Source of the DNA: Streptomyces sp. Ru62
GTDB taxonomy: Bacteria; Actinomycetota; Actinomycetes; Streptomycetales; Streptomycetaceae
DNA length: 64,000 bases
Assembly (NCBI RefSeq): GCF_002920615.1
Contig: NZ_PQSU01000012.1
Coordinates: 1 to 64,000, forward strand
Reading direction: 5' to 3'
The position numbers and the translations under genes are program-made. Within the stretch, counting starts at the first letter, position 1, and every line of letters starts with the position of its first letter. This document shows, in pieces, positions 25,527 through 34,704 of the stretch. The notes beneath the pieces are model-generated. The model had not been told where the DNA came from and did no database searches. It saw only the letters and a list, made by a program, of their open reading frames with translations.

Positions 25527-25647
25527 GCCGGCGCCCGATCGGGGTCAGGTACCCGAAATGTCCCGTGTAAATACGCCCTGAAATGGGGTTTTCCGCCCGG
25601 CAGGGGGGTGCGCAAGATCCCCGGAACAGGCATGCGAAACTTTTCAC

Positions 25648-26238
25648 ATGAGTACCCGTAGCCGCGCCGTCCTGCTCAGCGCCGTGGCCGCCGCCGCGGC
25701 CTTGTCCCTGTCCGCGTGCGGCAAGGGCGGCACCTCCGGAGGCGGTGGCGACACCCACTTCGTCACCGGCAACAACGGCATCGACACCGTCCCCGCCGGC
25801 AAGCGCGCCACGGCCCCGGACCTGTCGGGCAGGACCATCGACGGCAAGACCCTGGACGTCGCCGACTACAAGGGCAAGGTCGTCGTCGTCAACGTCTGGG
25901 GCTCGTGGTGCGGGCCGTGCCGCGAGGAGGCGCAGTACTTCGCCAAGGTCTCCAAGGAGTACCAGGACAAGGGCGTCCAGTTCGTCGGCATCAACACCCG
26001 GGACACCAGCACCACCCCGGCCGTGAACTTCGAGAAGGAGCACGGCGTCGAGTACCCGAGCCTGTACGACCCCACGGGCAAGCTGATGCTCCGCTTCGAG
26101 AAGGGCACCCTCAACCCGCAGCTCATCCCCTCCACGCTCGTCATCGACCGGCACGGCAAGGTCGCCGCGCGGGCCCTGGAGGCGCTCGACGACACGGGCC
26201 TGCTGAAGATGCTCAAGCCGGTCCTCGCGGAGAAGTGA
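25648..26238 (+). CDS. TlpA/ResA-like thioredoxin lipoprotein for cytochrome c maturation
   Basis: A 196-residue exported thioredoxin. The signal peptide ends in a lipobox at Cys 24 (SLSAC); the thioredoxin fold has the redox pair Cys88-Cys91 in WGSWCGPCRE and the cis-Pro loop LIPSTLVIDRHG. It would keep the apocytochrome CXXCH cysteines reduced on the outer membrane face, fed by CcdA, which is encoded one base downstream. First gene of the System II (Ccs) operon with ccdA, resB and ccsB. Confidence 0.9.
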   Translation: MSTRSRAVLLSAVAAAAALSLSACGKGGTSGGGGDTHFVTGNNGIDTVPAGKRATAPDLSGRTIDGKTLDVADYKGKVVVVNVWGSWCGPCREEAQYFAKVSKEYQDKGVQFVGINTRDTSTTPAVNFEKEHGVEYPSLYDPTGKLMLRFEKGTLNPQLIPSTLVIDRHGKVAARALEALDDTGLLKMLKPVLAEK

Positions 26239-26239
26239 C

Positions 26240-27013
26240 GTGAGCGCGCTGCTGACGCTGGCCGCGGAGACGGGCCGGAACGAGACGGTCCTGCACGGCG
26301 CCCTGCTGGTCGCCCTGCCGATCGCCCTGCTCGCCGGGCTCGTCTCCTTCTTCTCGCCCTGTGTGCTGCCGCTGGTCCCCGGTTACCTCTCTTATGTGAC
26401 CGGCGTCGCGGGCACCGACCTGGCCGAGGCCAGACGGGGGCGGATGGTGGCCGGTGCCTCCCTGTTCGTGCTCGGCTTCAGCGCCGTGTTCGTCTCCGGC
26501 GGTGCGCTCTTCGGCTACTTCGGCGCCAACCTGATCGACTACCAGGGCACGCTGTCCAAGGTGCTCGGCGTGCTCATGATCGCCATGGGCGTCTTCTTCA
26601 TGGGGCTCCTGCCCTGGTTCACGATGCGCGAGTTCCGCTTCCACAAGCGGCCGACCGGCGGCCTGCTGGGCGCGCCCCTGCTCGGCGCCCTCTTCGGCGT
26701 CGGCTGGACGCCCTGCATGGGCCCGACGCTCTCCTCGGTGAACTTCCTCTCCTTCCAGGAGTCGAGCGCGGCCCGCGGCTCGCTGCTGATGGTCGTCTAC
26801 TGCCTCGGCCTCGGCGTGCCGTTCGTGCTCACCGCGATCGGCTTCCGCAAGGCCCTCGGCGCCTTCGCCTGGGTCAAGCGCCACTATGTGTGGGTGACGC
26901 GCATCGGCGGCTCGATGATGATCGTGACCGGTGTGCTGCTGCTGACCGGTGCCTGGAACAGTCTGGTGCAGCAGATGCAGACCTGGTCCGGCGGCTTCAA
27001 TGTGGGGATCTGA
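26240..27013 (+). CDS. ccdA: Cytochrome c biogenesis protein CcdA
   Basis: A 257-residue membrane thiol transporter with six hydrophobic segments. The two functional cysteines are in FFSPCVLPLVPGYLSYVTG (about 35-53) and GWTPCMGPTLS (about 155-165), with the family's Pro neighbours. It carries electrons from cytoplasmic thioredoxin to the TlpA-like protein. GTG start, one base after the upstream stop. resB follows after three bases. Confidence 0.95.
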   Translation: MSALLTLAAETGRNETVLHGALLVALPIALLAGLVSFFSPCVLPLVPGYLSYVTGVAGTDLAEARRGRMVAGASLFVLGFSAVFVSGGALFGYFGANLIDYQGTLSKVLGVLMIAMGVFFMGLLPWFTMREFRFHKRPTGGLLGAPLLGALFGVGWTPCMGPTLSSVNFLSFQESSAARGSLLMVVYCLGLGVPFVLTAIGFRKALGAFAWVKRHYVWVTRIGGSMMIVTGVLLLTGAWNSLVQQMQTWSGGFNVGI

Positions 27014-27016
27014 CCG

Positions 27017-28723
27017 ATGAGCAAGACCGACACCGACACGAGCCAGGACCGGGAGGAGCTGGGAGCGGCCGGCTCCCAGCTGTCCACCGCGCCGCAGGAG
27101 GAGCACACGAGCCTGCCCGGCCTCGGTGTCATCGGCTGGGCGCGCTGGTTCTGGCGGCAGCTGACCTCCATGCGGGTCGCGCTGCTGCTGCTCCTGCTGC
27201 TCTCGCTCGGCGCGATCCCCGGCTCGCTCATCCCGCAGACCGGCGCCGACGCGAGCAAGGTCGAGGACTTCCGCGCCGCCCACAGGACGCTGGCGCCCGT
27301 CTACGACAAGCTCGGCCTGTTCCACGTCTACAGCTCGGTGTGGTTCTCCGCGATCTACATCCTGCTGTTCGTCTCCCTCATCGGCTGCATCGTCCCGCGC
27401 ACCTGGCAGTTCGTCGGCCAGTTGCGCGGCCGCCCGCCGGGCGCGCCCAGGCGGCTGAACCGGCTGCCCGCCCACACCACCTGGCGCACCACCGAGGACC
27501 CCGAGCGGGTCCGTGAGGCCGCGCTCGCGCTGCTGAGGAAGCGCCGCTTCCGCGCCCACGTCGCCGGTGACGCCGTGGCCGCCGAGAAGGGCTATGTGCG
27601 CGAGCTGGGCAACCTGGTCTTCCACATCGCCCTGATCGTGCTGCTGGTCGCCTTCGCCTCGGGCCAGCTCTACAAGTCCGACGGCACCAAGCTGATGGTG
27701 GAGGGCGACGGCTTCTCCAACGCGCTGCCGATGTACGACGACTTCAAGTCCGGCAGTCTGTTCCGCAACGACGACCTGGTGCCGTTCAGCTTCGACCTGA
27801 AGGACTTCAAGGGCACCTACGAGGTCAGCGGCCCCAACCGGGGCACCCCGCGCACCTACGAGGCGAAGATCACCTACAGCAAGGGCGCCTACGGCAAGGA
27901 GCGGTCGACGACCGTCAAGGTCAACGAGCCGCTGAAGATCGACGACGCCAAGGTCTACCTGGTCAGTCACGGTTACGCGCCCGTCATCACGGTCCGCGAC
28001 GGCAAGGGCGAGGTCGTCTACCACGACGCCGTACCGCTGCTGCCGCTCGACGGCAACGTCAGCTCCAACGGCGTGGTGAAGGTGATGGACGGCTATCGCG
28101 ACCCCCAGGGCAAGAAGGAGCAGCTCGGCTTCCAGGCGTTCTTCGCGCCGACGCTCGACACGCGGAGCGGGACGATGCTCTCGCAGTTCCCGGCCCTGCT
28201 GAACCCGGTGCTCGCGGTGAACGCCTACCACGGTGACCTGGGCGTGAACTCGGGCATCCCGCAGAGCGTGTACCAGCTGGACAAGAAGCACATGACGGCG
28301 TTCAAGGACGCCAAGGGCCAGCTGTTGAAGAAGCTGCTGAAGCCGGGCGACACCATGACGCTGCCGGGCGGCGCCGGCTCCATCACCTTCGAGAAGGACA
28401 TCAAGGAGTGGGCCGGCTTCGAGGTCGTCCAGGAGCCGGGCGGCGGCTGGGCGCTCACCGGTGCCCTCGCCGCGATCTTCGGCCTGGCCGCGTCCCTGTT
28501 CATCCAGCGCCGCCGGGTCTGGGTGCGCGCGGTGCGCGGTGCCGACGGCGTCACGGTGGTCGAGATGGCCGGGCTCGGCCGCAGCGAGTCCGCGAAGGTG
28601 CCCGAGGAACTGGGCGACCTCGCCGGAATCCTCTACGACCAGGCGCCGGGGGCACCCGACCCCGACGACTCCGCAGCAACCCCCGACCCCCAAGTCGTAC
28701 CTGCCGAAGGGGCTGAGAAGTGA
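27017..28723 (+). CDS. resB: Cytochrome c biogenesis protein ResB
   Basis: A 568-residue System II heme-handling protein. It has a cytoplasmic N-terminus (about 1-50), membrane segments near 55-75, 113-133 and 205-225, a large extracytoplasmic domain (about 230-475) and a last membrane segment (about 478-500), with an acidic C-terminal tail. Hallmarks: LRVALLLLLLLSLGAIPGSL-like TM1 region (WARWFWRQLTSMRVALLLLL) and FHIALIVLLVAFASGQLYK. It forms the heme transfer complex with the CcsA-type protein encoded next; the genes overlap by GTGA. Confidence 0.93.
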   Translation: MSKTDTDTSQDREELGAAGSQLSTAPQEEHTSLPGLGVIGWARWFWRQLTSMRVALLLLLLLSLGAIPGSLIPQTGADASKVEDFRAAHRTLAPVYDKLGLFHVYSSVWFSAIYILLFVSLIGCIVPRTWQFVGQLRGRPPGAPRRLNRLPAHTTWRTTEDPERVREAALALLRKRRFRAHVAGDAVAAEKGYVRELGNLVFHIALIVLLVAFASGQLYKSDGTKLMVEGDGFSNALPMYDDFKSGSLFRNDDLVPFSFDLKDFKGTYEVSGPNRGTPRTYEAKITYSKGAYGKERSTTVKVNEPLKIDDAKVYLVSHGYAPVITVRDGKGEVVYHDAVPLLPLDGNVSSNGVVKVMDGYRDPQGKKEQLGFQAFFAPTLDTRSGTMLSQFPALLNPVLAVNAYHGDLGVNSGIPQSVYQLDKKHMTAFKDAKGQLLKKLLKPGDTMTLPGGAGSITFEKDIKEWAGFEVVQEPGGGWALTGALAAIFGLAASLFIQRRRVWVRAVRGADGVTVVEMAGLGRSESAKVPEELGDLAGILYDQAPGAPDPDDSAATPDPQVVPAEGAEK

Positions 28724-29820
28724 CTCTCGCCGCCGCAACCGATCTCGCCGCCGCGACCAACGAACACCTCGCGAGCATCAGCAACACGCTGATCTACTCG
28801 TCGATGGCGGTCTACACCCTGGCCTTCTTCGCCTATATCGCCGAGTGGCTGTTCGGCAGCCGCAGCAAGGTCGCCCGTACGGCCGCCGCGCTCACCGCCG
28901 ACAGCGAGCGGAGGGCGGACGGGCCCGCCGTCACCGTGAACCGGGCCGGCGGCACCGCCGTGCTGGAACGGCCGAAGGTCGTCGTCCGCTCGGCGTCCGG
29001 CACGCGGGACGTGCCGGACGGGCCCGGCGCGCACGGCGGCGACGAGCAGGGCGACCTCTACGGCCGGATCGCCATCTCCCTCACCGTGCTCGCGTTCCTG
29101 GTGGAGCTGGGCGGCGTCGTCGCCCGCGCGGCCTCCGTGGAGCGGGCGCCGTGGGGCAACATGTACGAGTTCAACATCACCTTCTCCACGGTCGCCGTCG
29201 GCGTGTACCTGGGGCTGCTGGCCCTGAAGAAGAACGTGCGCTGGCTCGGGCTGTTCCTCGTCACGACGGTCCTGCTGGACCTGGGCCTCGCGGTCACCGT
29301 GCTGTACACGGCCAGCGACCAGCTCGTGCCGGCCCTGCACTCGTACTGGCTGTACATCCACGTCTCCACCGCCATCTTCTGCGGTGCCGTGTTCTACGTC
29401 GGCGCGGTCGCCACGATCCTGTACCTGTTCAAGGACTCGTACGAGAACAAGCTCCAGCTCGGCGGCAAGCCCGGGAAGTTCGCCTCCTCGGTGCTGGAGC
29501 GGCTGCCCGCCTCCGCGTCCCTGGACAAGTTCGCCTACCGCGTCAACGCGGCGGTGTTCCCCCTCTGGACGTTCACGATCATCGCGGGCGCGATCTGGGC
29601 GGGCGACGCCTGGGGCCGGTACTGGAACTGGGACCCGAAGGAGACCTGGTCCTTCATCACCTGGATCGCCTACGCCTGTTACCTGCACGCCCGGGCCACG
29701 GCCGGCTGGAAGGGCCGCAAGGCCGCCTACCTGGCCCTGATCGCCTTCGGCTGCTGGCTGTTCAACTACTACGGCGTCAACATCTTCGTCAGCGGCAAGC
29801 ACTCCTACGCGGGCGTGTAA
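28720..29820 (+). CDS. ccsB: CcsA-type cytochrome c synthase subunit (CcsB in actinobacterial naming)
   Basis: A 366-residue polytopic protein with about eight membrane segments. It carries the heme-binding WWD-type motif WGRYWNWDPKETWSFITW (about 303-320), flanked by conserved His residues in HSYWLYIHVSTA and CYLHARAT. With ResB it joins heme to apocytochrome c outside the membrane. An extra soluble stretch (about 45-105) between TM1 and TM2 is typical of actinobacteria. GTG start inside the resB stop. A strong terminator follows. Confidence 0.94.
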   Translation: MTLAAATDLAAATNEHLASISNTLIYSSMAVYTLAFFAYIAEWLFGSRSKVARTAAALTADSERRADGPAVTVNRAGGTAVLERPKVVVRSASGTRDVPDGPGAHGGDEQGDLYGRIAISLTVLAFLVELGGVVARAASVERAPWGNMYEFNITFSTVAVGVYLGLLALKKNVRWLGLFLVTTVLLDLGLAVTVLYTASDQLVPALHSYWLYIHVSTAIFCGAVFYVGAVATILYLFKDSYENKLQLGGKPGKFASSVLERLPASASLDKFAYRVNAAVFPLWTFTIIAGAIWAGDAWGRYWNWDPKETWSFITWIAYACYLHARATAGWKGRKAAYLALIAFGCWLFNYYGVNIFVSGKHSYAGV

Positions 29821-29834
29821 CCGCCGCCGGAGCG

Positions 29835-29872
29835 AGGCCGGTTCCTGTGACACGGGTCACGGGAACCGGCCT
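29835..29872 (+). terminator. Terminator of the cytochrome c maturation operon
   Basis: AGGCCGGTTCC (29835-29845) pairs perfectly with GGAACCGGCCT (29862-29872), an 11-bp stem with a 16-base loop, starting 15 bases after the ccsB stop. The sequence TCGTCGTCC follows, T-rich for this genome. Confidence 0.8.
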
Positions 29873-29984
29873 TCGTCGTCCGGGAGGGCCATCAGGACGT
29901 GGACACACATCCGCGCTGGTGGGTGCCGTTGCGCCCACCCGTGCCACCCAGCGGCACGACTGCCCGCAGCTGCGTCCGCAAGTG

Positions 29985-30190
29985 CAAGTTCAACGGCGCT
30001 ACACCGGTGACGTCGGCCGCGCCGAGGCGCGCTCGGCGTGCCCGCCGGCACCGTTCGCTCGCGGCTCTCTGCACCGGCACGAGGTCTGGATGTATCTGCT
30101 GCGGGACGCGATCGTGCAGGGGCAGGTCACCAGCGACACGGCGGTGTTGCGCCGGGCGGTCGTGGACCGTGCGGGGGAGCTGCCGTGACC
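29985..30190 (+). pseudogene. Possible decayed sigma-factor region 4 relic
   Basis: The 407 bases between the operon terminator and the SRPBCC gene hold no intact gene. In one plus-strand frame 30032-30073 reads ALGVPAGTVRSRLS, the typical ECF region 4.2 recognition helix. The preceding frame gives RRYTGDVGRAEA and a later one LLRDAIVQGQV...VVDRAGELP to a TGA at 30186-30188. Small insertions would reconnect these. This is a weak call based on one motif. Confidence 0.25.
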
Positions 30191-30227
30191 ACGTGCGCAT
30201 CCCCCGGCCCGGGGGCAGGCTGGTGTC

Positions 30228-30635
30228 ATGAGCGGTTCCATCGCACAGGGCACCAGCCAGACGCACGGGAACACGCACATCCTGCACTTCGTGGTGCGGC
30301 TCCCGCGGCGCATGGAGGAGGTCTGGGCCGCGCTGGCCACGCCCGAGGGGCTGGCGTCCTGGTTCACCGCCGCCGACGTGCTCGAACCCCGGCTCGGCGG
30401 CGCGGTCACCCTGCGCGACCTGGGCGACGGGCAGGTCACCGCGTGGGACGTGGACCGGATGGCGGAGTACACGGTCGGGGGCGGCGGCCGGCTCCGGTTC
30501 CATCTGGAGCGGGACGGGGAGGACGGCAGCGTTCTCCGCTTCACCCATGAGTTCCAGGGCGAGGAGGAGACGGAACAGCGCTGGCGGAGCCGTTTCGAAC
30601 GCCTGATCGAGGCGCTGGAGCCGCGGCGGAGCTGA
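30228..30635 (+). CDS. SRPBCC (AHSA1-like) domain protein
   Basis: A 135-residue single START/Bet v1-like domain. It opens with a strand (HILHFVVRLPRRMEEVWAAL) followed by the family's T-PEGLASWFTA segment, then EPRLGGAVTLRD and the closing helix TEQRWRSRFERLIEALE. Such proteins bind small hydrophobic ligands, and many Streptomyces copies pair with ArsR-type regulators, but none is intact here. The ligand is unknown. Confidence 0.85.
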   Translation: MSGSIAQGTSQTHGNTHILHFVVRLPRRMEEVWAALATPEGLASWFTAADVLEPRLGGAVTLRDLGDGQVTAWDVDRMAEYTVGGGGRLRFHLERDGEDGSVLRFTHEFQGEEETEQRWRSRFERLIEALEPRRS

Positions 30636-30639
30636 GCGC

Positions 30640-32046
30640 CTAGGAGACCGCGGGCAGGCTGTCGTGGGCCACCGAGGCGATCCGGTCCCGCAGCCGCTCG
30701 ACGTACAGCCGCATGTTCTTCGCCGCGACGTCGGTGTCCGGGTACCGGCTCGCCAGCCACAGCCCGTCGGGCAGCCGGTTCACCCACACGCACACCTGGT
30801 CGCCGTACGACACCCGCATCAGCCCGTACGCCTTCAGCTCCGCCCACCGTTCGGCGCCCGGGATGGCGCGGGCGTCGACGTACGACACGATCGAGTACAG
30901 GTCCGGGGAGGTCGGCCGGAAGTCCGCGCCCAGCAGGCGCAGTACCCGGGCCAGCGGCATCCGGGCCAGCGGCCGGTTCGCCTGGAGTTCGGCACGGACC
31001 GCCCGCAGGGCCTCCGGGAAGCCACGGGTGCGGCCCACGGGCACCTCGATCGGGGCGCCGCCCACGTACCAGCCCACCGAGTCCGTCCACCGCGACTTCA
31101 CCCGGGTGTGGAAGGGCACCACCGTGCGGTACACCGGCTGCCCGCCGAGTTCGTGCACGATCAGCCCGGTCGCGGCCAGCAGCCCGACCAGGCTGCCGCC
31201 GTACGGCCTGCAGTACGCCTCGAACGCCGCCGCCGCGTCCGCGTCCGCCAGCGGCTCGCACAGCATCCGCTGCGTGGGCAGCGGGTCGCCCGGGGTCAGG
31301 CCCAGGTCCACCGGGAAGCCCGGCAGCGTGCCGTCGCAGCGGTGGATGAACTCCCGCCAGCGGTCCACGAACACGTGCCGGCCGTCGATGCCGTCCGCGT
31401 CCGCGCGCTCGATCTCGCAGAAGTCGACGTAACTCGCGGCGGGCGTGGCGGAGTCCGGTTCGACGCCGGTCAGGCCCGCCGCGTACAGCTCGTGGATCTC
31501 GGCGGCCAGCCGGTGCAGGGAGTAGGCGTCGACGTTGCTGTGGTCGAAGGCCATGTAGACGCTCGCGCCGTCGTCCCGGACGACCGCCGTGTAGATCAGG
31601 TTGGGCCAGCGCAGCGCGTCCGCGACCGTGTCGAAGCGCTCCTGGAGGTGGCGGACGAGGTCGCCGGCGTCGGGGAAGTCGCCCACCTCCGCCCGGCGCA
31701 GGGATACGTCGGCCGCGTCGAGCGTGAACCGGCGCAGTTCGTCGCCGGCCCAGCGGAAGCCGCTGCGCAGCGTCTCGTGCCGTACGGTCCAGGCGCGCAG
31801 CGCCCGCTCCAGCACGTCGAGGTCGACCGGGCCGGGCAGGTCGAACGCGGTGCCGAGCCAGGTCGGCACGAAGAGCCCGTCCTCCCGGACGGACTTGGCC
31901 GTCCTGATGTGCGACTCCTGGATGTAGGCGGGCGGCCGGGAGTCCTCCGGGAGCGCCGTCGCCGCCGCGACGGTCGCCGGGCTCAACGTCCACTCGACGA
32001 GCCGTCCCGGCCGGACTTCGCAGCGCTGGATGTCAGTGATTCGCAC
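30640..32046 (-). CDS. Stand-alone condensation-domain protein
   Basis: A 468-residue protein that is a single NRPS-type condensation/acyltransferase fold. The active-site motif is FDHSNVDAYS, where the second His and the Asp of HHxxxDG are present and the first His is Asp. Other fold segments: LERALRAWTVRHETLRSGFRW, DLLVPFHT-like TVVPFHTRVKSRWTDSVGWYVG. No adenylation or carrier domain is attached. It likely joins an acyl or aminoacyl group to an amine or alcohol. The GTG at 32046 has GGGAGA three bases upstream. Its neighbour on the same strand is a 2OG-Fe(II) oxygenase, which suggests a small tailoring pathway. Confidence 0.82.
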   Translation of the reverse strand: MRITDIQRCEVRPGRLVEWTLSPATVAAATALPEDSRPPAYIQESHIRTAKSVREDGLFVPTWLGTAFDLPGPVDLDVLERALRAWTVRHETLRSGFRWAGDELRRFTLDAADVSLRRAEVGDFPDAGDLVRHLQERFDTVADALRWPNLIYTAVVRDDGASVYMAFDHSNVDAYSLHRLAAEIHELYAAGLTGVEPDSATPAASYVDFCEIERADADGIDGRHVFVDRWREFIHRCDGTLPGFPVDLGLTPGDPLPTQRMLCEPLADADAAAAFEAYCRPYGGSLVGLLAATGLIVHELGGQPVYRTVVPFHTRVKSRWTDSVGWYVGGAPIEVPVGRTRGFPEALRAVRAELQANRPLARMPLARVLRLLGADFRPTSPDLYSIVSYVDARAIPGAERWAELKAYGLMRVSYGDQVCVWVNRLPDGLWLASRYPDTDVAAKNMRLYVERLRDRIASVAHDSLPAVS

Positions 32047-32199
32047 GCGTCTCCCATCGCAGAAGGGGCCCCTGGTTACGGGCCCCCTGGAAGCCAATGC
32101 CGCGGGACGCGGGCGGGACATGCCCGGCCGGTTCATTTCAACGGAACGGGTGGCGGGCCGAACGCGGAAGTGAATAACCGTGGGTGACCGGTCGGGGGT

Positions 32200-33162
32200 T
32201 CACTCGACGGTGATCGAGTCCAGCTTCTCGCGGAGGTACACGTGCGAGTCGACGGGCGGGTACACCACCCGGCCCACCGGCGCCGGAAGGGATTCCACCA
32301 GCGTGCCCGGGGTGCACTCGCCGAAGTAGACGAGCGAGATGAGCTCCTCGGTGGGCGCGTCGAGGGGCGGCGGCAGCACCCGGTGCCGCCCGGACCGCCA
32401 CCGGTCACCGGTCCAACGGGCCAGCAGATCACCGATGTTGACCGTGAACGCGGCCGGGTCGTACGGCGCGTCCTGCCAGCCGTCCGCGTCGGTGTACACC
32501 TGGAGGCCGCCCTTGCCGGCCTGCCGGTCGAGGATGGTGACGGTCCCGAAGTCGGTGTGCGGTCCGATCCGGAACTGCCCGGGCCGCGGCGCGCCGACGA
32601 CCTCCGTCCCCGGGTACCAGTTGATGTTGAAGCCGTACGTCGGATGGTCCATGTGCCGGGTGAAGAAGTCGGCGCCGAGCCCCAGCGCGCACGCCAGCAG
32701 GGCCAGCAGCTCCTTCTCCAGCGCGACCATCCGGCCCAGGTACTCCTCGCACAGCGAGCGCAGCGCGGGCACCTCCGCCGGCCACACGTTGGGCTTGTAC
32801 CACTCCGCGTTGACGACCGGGTCCTCGAACGGCTCGGCGGTGGCGAAGGTCAGCGACTCCTTCAGGTCCGGCGGGGTCTCGGTGCCCTCCGCGTACCCGT
32901 TGGCCTCGGCGCCCGGCCCGAGCCAGCCGCGTCCGCCGACCTTCGCCGCGTAGCGCTGCTTGACCTCGGCGGGCAGCAGGAAGAACTGCCGGGCGGCCGA
33001 CCGGATCCCGGCCCGCAGCGCGGGGTCCACGCCGTGCCCGGTGACCAGCAGGAAGCCGGCGGACTGCAGGGCCTGGTCGACGGTGCGGGCGAGCACGGCC
33101 CGCCGCATCGCGTCCCCCTCGGTCCAGATCCGCAGATCGATGGTGGGAATCACACCAGCCAT
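32200..33162 (-). CDS. 2-oxoglutarate/Fe(II)-dependent oxygenase (isopenicillin N synthase-like)
   Basis: A 320-residue DIOX_N/2OG-FeII_Oxy protein. The N-terminus (IPTIDLRIW...AGFLLVTGHGV) is the DIOX_N signature. The iron triad is His and Asp in IGPHTDFGTVTILD with the distal His in RSGRHRVLPPP; the co-substrate Arg position is taken by the segment after it (ELISLVYFGE). It would hydroxylate, desaturate or cyclise a small molecule. GAGGAG stands before the ATG. It lies upstream of the condensation-domain gene on the same strand; the product is unknown. Confidence 0.88.
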   Translation of the reverse strand: MAGVIPTIDLRIWTEGDAMRRAVLARTVDQALQSAGFLLVTGHGVDPALRAGIRSAARQFFLLPAEVKQRYAAKVGGRGWLGPGAEANGYAEGTETPPDLKESLTFATAEPFEDPVVNAEWYKPNVWPAEVPALRSLCEEYLGRMVALEKELLALLACALGLGADFFTRHMDHPTYGFNINWYPGTEVVGAPRPGQFRIGPHTDFGTVTILDRQAGKGGLQVYTDADGWQDAPYDPAAFTVNIGDLLARWTGDRWRSGRHRVLPPPLDAPTEELISLVYFGECTPGTLVESLPAPVGRVVYPPVDSHVYLREKLDSITVE

Positions 33163-33246
33163 GTTGGCACTCCTCGGCGCTGCGCGGACCCGCCTTCATG
33201 GGGGTGGCCGCAGGGACAAAGCGGTACGTCGGCGATACTTGGGCAC

Positions 33247-34704
33247 ATGGCTTACGACGATCTTCGCTCCCTGCTCCGGGCGCTGGAGCGCGAGGGTGAC
33301 CTCAAGCGCATCAAGGCCGAGGTCGACCCGTATCTGGAAGTCGGGGAGATCGTCGACCGGGTGCAGAAGTCCGGCGGTCCGGCGCTGCTCTTCGAGAACG
33401 TGCGCGGCTCGGACATGCCCCTCGCCATGAACGTGTACGGCACCGACCGCCGGCTGCTGAAGGCGCTGGGCCTGAAGTCGTACGGCGAGATCTCCGAGAA
33501 GATCGGCGGCCTGCTGCGGCCCGAGCTGCCGCACGGCTTCGTCGGCGTCCGCGAGGCCTTCGGCAAGCTGGGCGCGATGGCCCACGTCCCGCCGAAGAAG
33601 GTGAAGCCCGACAACGCGCCGGTGCAGGAGGTCGTCCTCCAGGGCGACGACGTCGACCTGGAGCGGCTCCCGGCGCTGTTCACCTGGCCGAAGGACGGCG
33701 GCTCCTTCTTCAACCTGGGCCTGACCCACACCAAGGACCCCGAGACCGGCATCCGGAACCTGGGCCTGTACCGCCTCCAGCGGCACGACAAGCGCACCAT
33801 CGGCATGCACTGGCAGATCCACAAGGACAGCCGGAACCACTACCAGGTGGCCGCGCGCAGGGGCGAGCGGCTCCCGGTGGCCATCGCCTTCGGGTGCCCG
33901 CCCGCCGTGACGTACGCCTCCACCGCCCCGCTCCCCGGCGACATCGACGAGTACCTCTTCGCCGGCTTCCTCGCGGGCAAGCGGATCGAGATGGTCGACT
34001 GCAAGACGGTCCCGCTCCAGGTCCCGGCCAACGCCGAGGTGGTCCTGGAGGGCTGGCTGGAGCCCGGCGAGATGCTGCCCGAGGGCCCCTTCGGCGACCA
34101 CACCGGCTTCTACACCCCGCAGGAACCCTTCCCGGCCCTGAGGATCGACTGCGTGACGATGCGCAGGCGCCCCCTGCTCCAGTCGATCGTCGTCGGCCGC
34201 CCCCCGACGGAGGACGGCCCGCTCGGCCGCGCCACGGAACGCTTCTTCCTGCCCCTGCTCAAGATCATCGTCCCGGACATCGTGGACTACCACCTGCCCG
34301 AGGCCGGCGGCTTCCACAACTGCGCGATCGTCTCGATCGACAAGAAGTACCCGAAGCACGCGCAGAAGGTGATGCACGCGATCTGGGGGGCGCACATGAT
34401 GTCCCTGACCAAGCTGATCGTGGTCGTGGACGCCGACTGCGACGTGCACGACCTGCACGAGGTCGCCTGGCGGGCCCTCGGCAACACCGACTACGCCCGC
34501 GACCTCACGGTCGTGGAGGGGCCCGTCGACCACCTGGACCACGCCTCCTACCAGCAGTTCTGGGGCGGCAAGGCGGGCATCGACGCGACGAGGAAGTGGC
34601 CCGAGGAGGGCTACACCCGCGACGGCGGCTGGCCCGACATGGTCGTGTCGGACCCGGATACGGCGGCCCTGGTGGACCGCCGCTGGAAGGAGTACGGACT
34701 GTGA
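33247..34704 (+). CDS. mqnL: UbiD-family decarboxylase of the futalosine menaquinone pathway
   Basis: A 485-residue prenylated-FMN-dependent decarboxylase that removes the carboxylate from 1,4-dihydroxy-6-naphthoate-type intermediates. Family marks: GGPALLFENVRGSDMPLAMN, the E-x-P region FLAGKRIEMVDCKTVPLQVPA, and EMLPEGPFGDHTGFYTP with the catalytic Glu/Arg/Glu network. Length is standard. The gene overlaps the prenyltransferase gene by GTGA and the cofactor-making mqnM follows. GATACT lies eight bases before the ATG, so the transcript may be leaderless. The name rests on synteny with S. coelicolor SCO4490-4492. Confidence 0.9.
   Translation: MAYDDLRSLLRALEREGDLKRIKAEVDPYLEVGEIVDRVQKSGGPALLFENVRGSDMPLAMNVYGTDRRLLKALGLKSYGEISEKIGGLLRPELPHGFVGVREAFGKLGAMAHVPPKKVKPDNAPVQEVVLQGDDVDLERLPALFTWPKDGGSFFNLGLTHTKDPETGIRNLGLYRLQRHDKRTIGMHWQIHKDSRNHYQVAARRGERLPVAIAFGCPPAVTYASTAPLPGDIDEYLFAGFLAGKRIEMVDCKTVPLQVPANAEVVLEGWLEPGEMLPEGPFGDHTGFYTPQEPFPALRIDCVTMRRRPLLQSIVVGRPPTEDGPLGRATERFFLPLLKIIVPDIVDYHLPEAGGFHNCAIVSIDKKYPKHAQKVMHAIWGAHMMSLTKLIVVVDADCDVHDLHEVAWRALGNTDYARDLTVVEGPVDHLDHASYQQFWGGKAGIDATRKWPEEGYTRDGGWPDMVVSDPDTAALVDRRWKEYGL

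Noticed and set aside
26213..28738. 841-residue ORF on the minus strand
   Set aside because: It is antisense to ccdA and resB, His/Gly/Glu-rich without any domain; long antisense frames are usual in very GC-rich DNA.
32046..32136. N-terminal extension of the condensation-domain protein
   Set aside because: The extra 30 residues are Pro/Arg-rich and the GTG at 32046 has its own GGGAGA.
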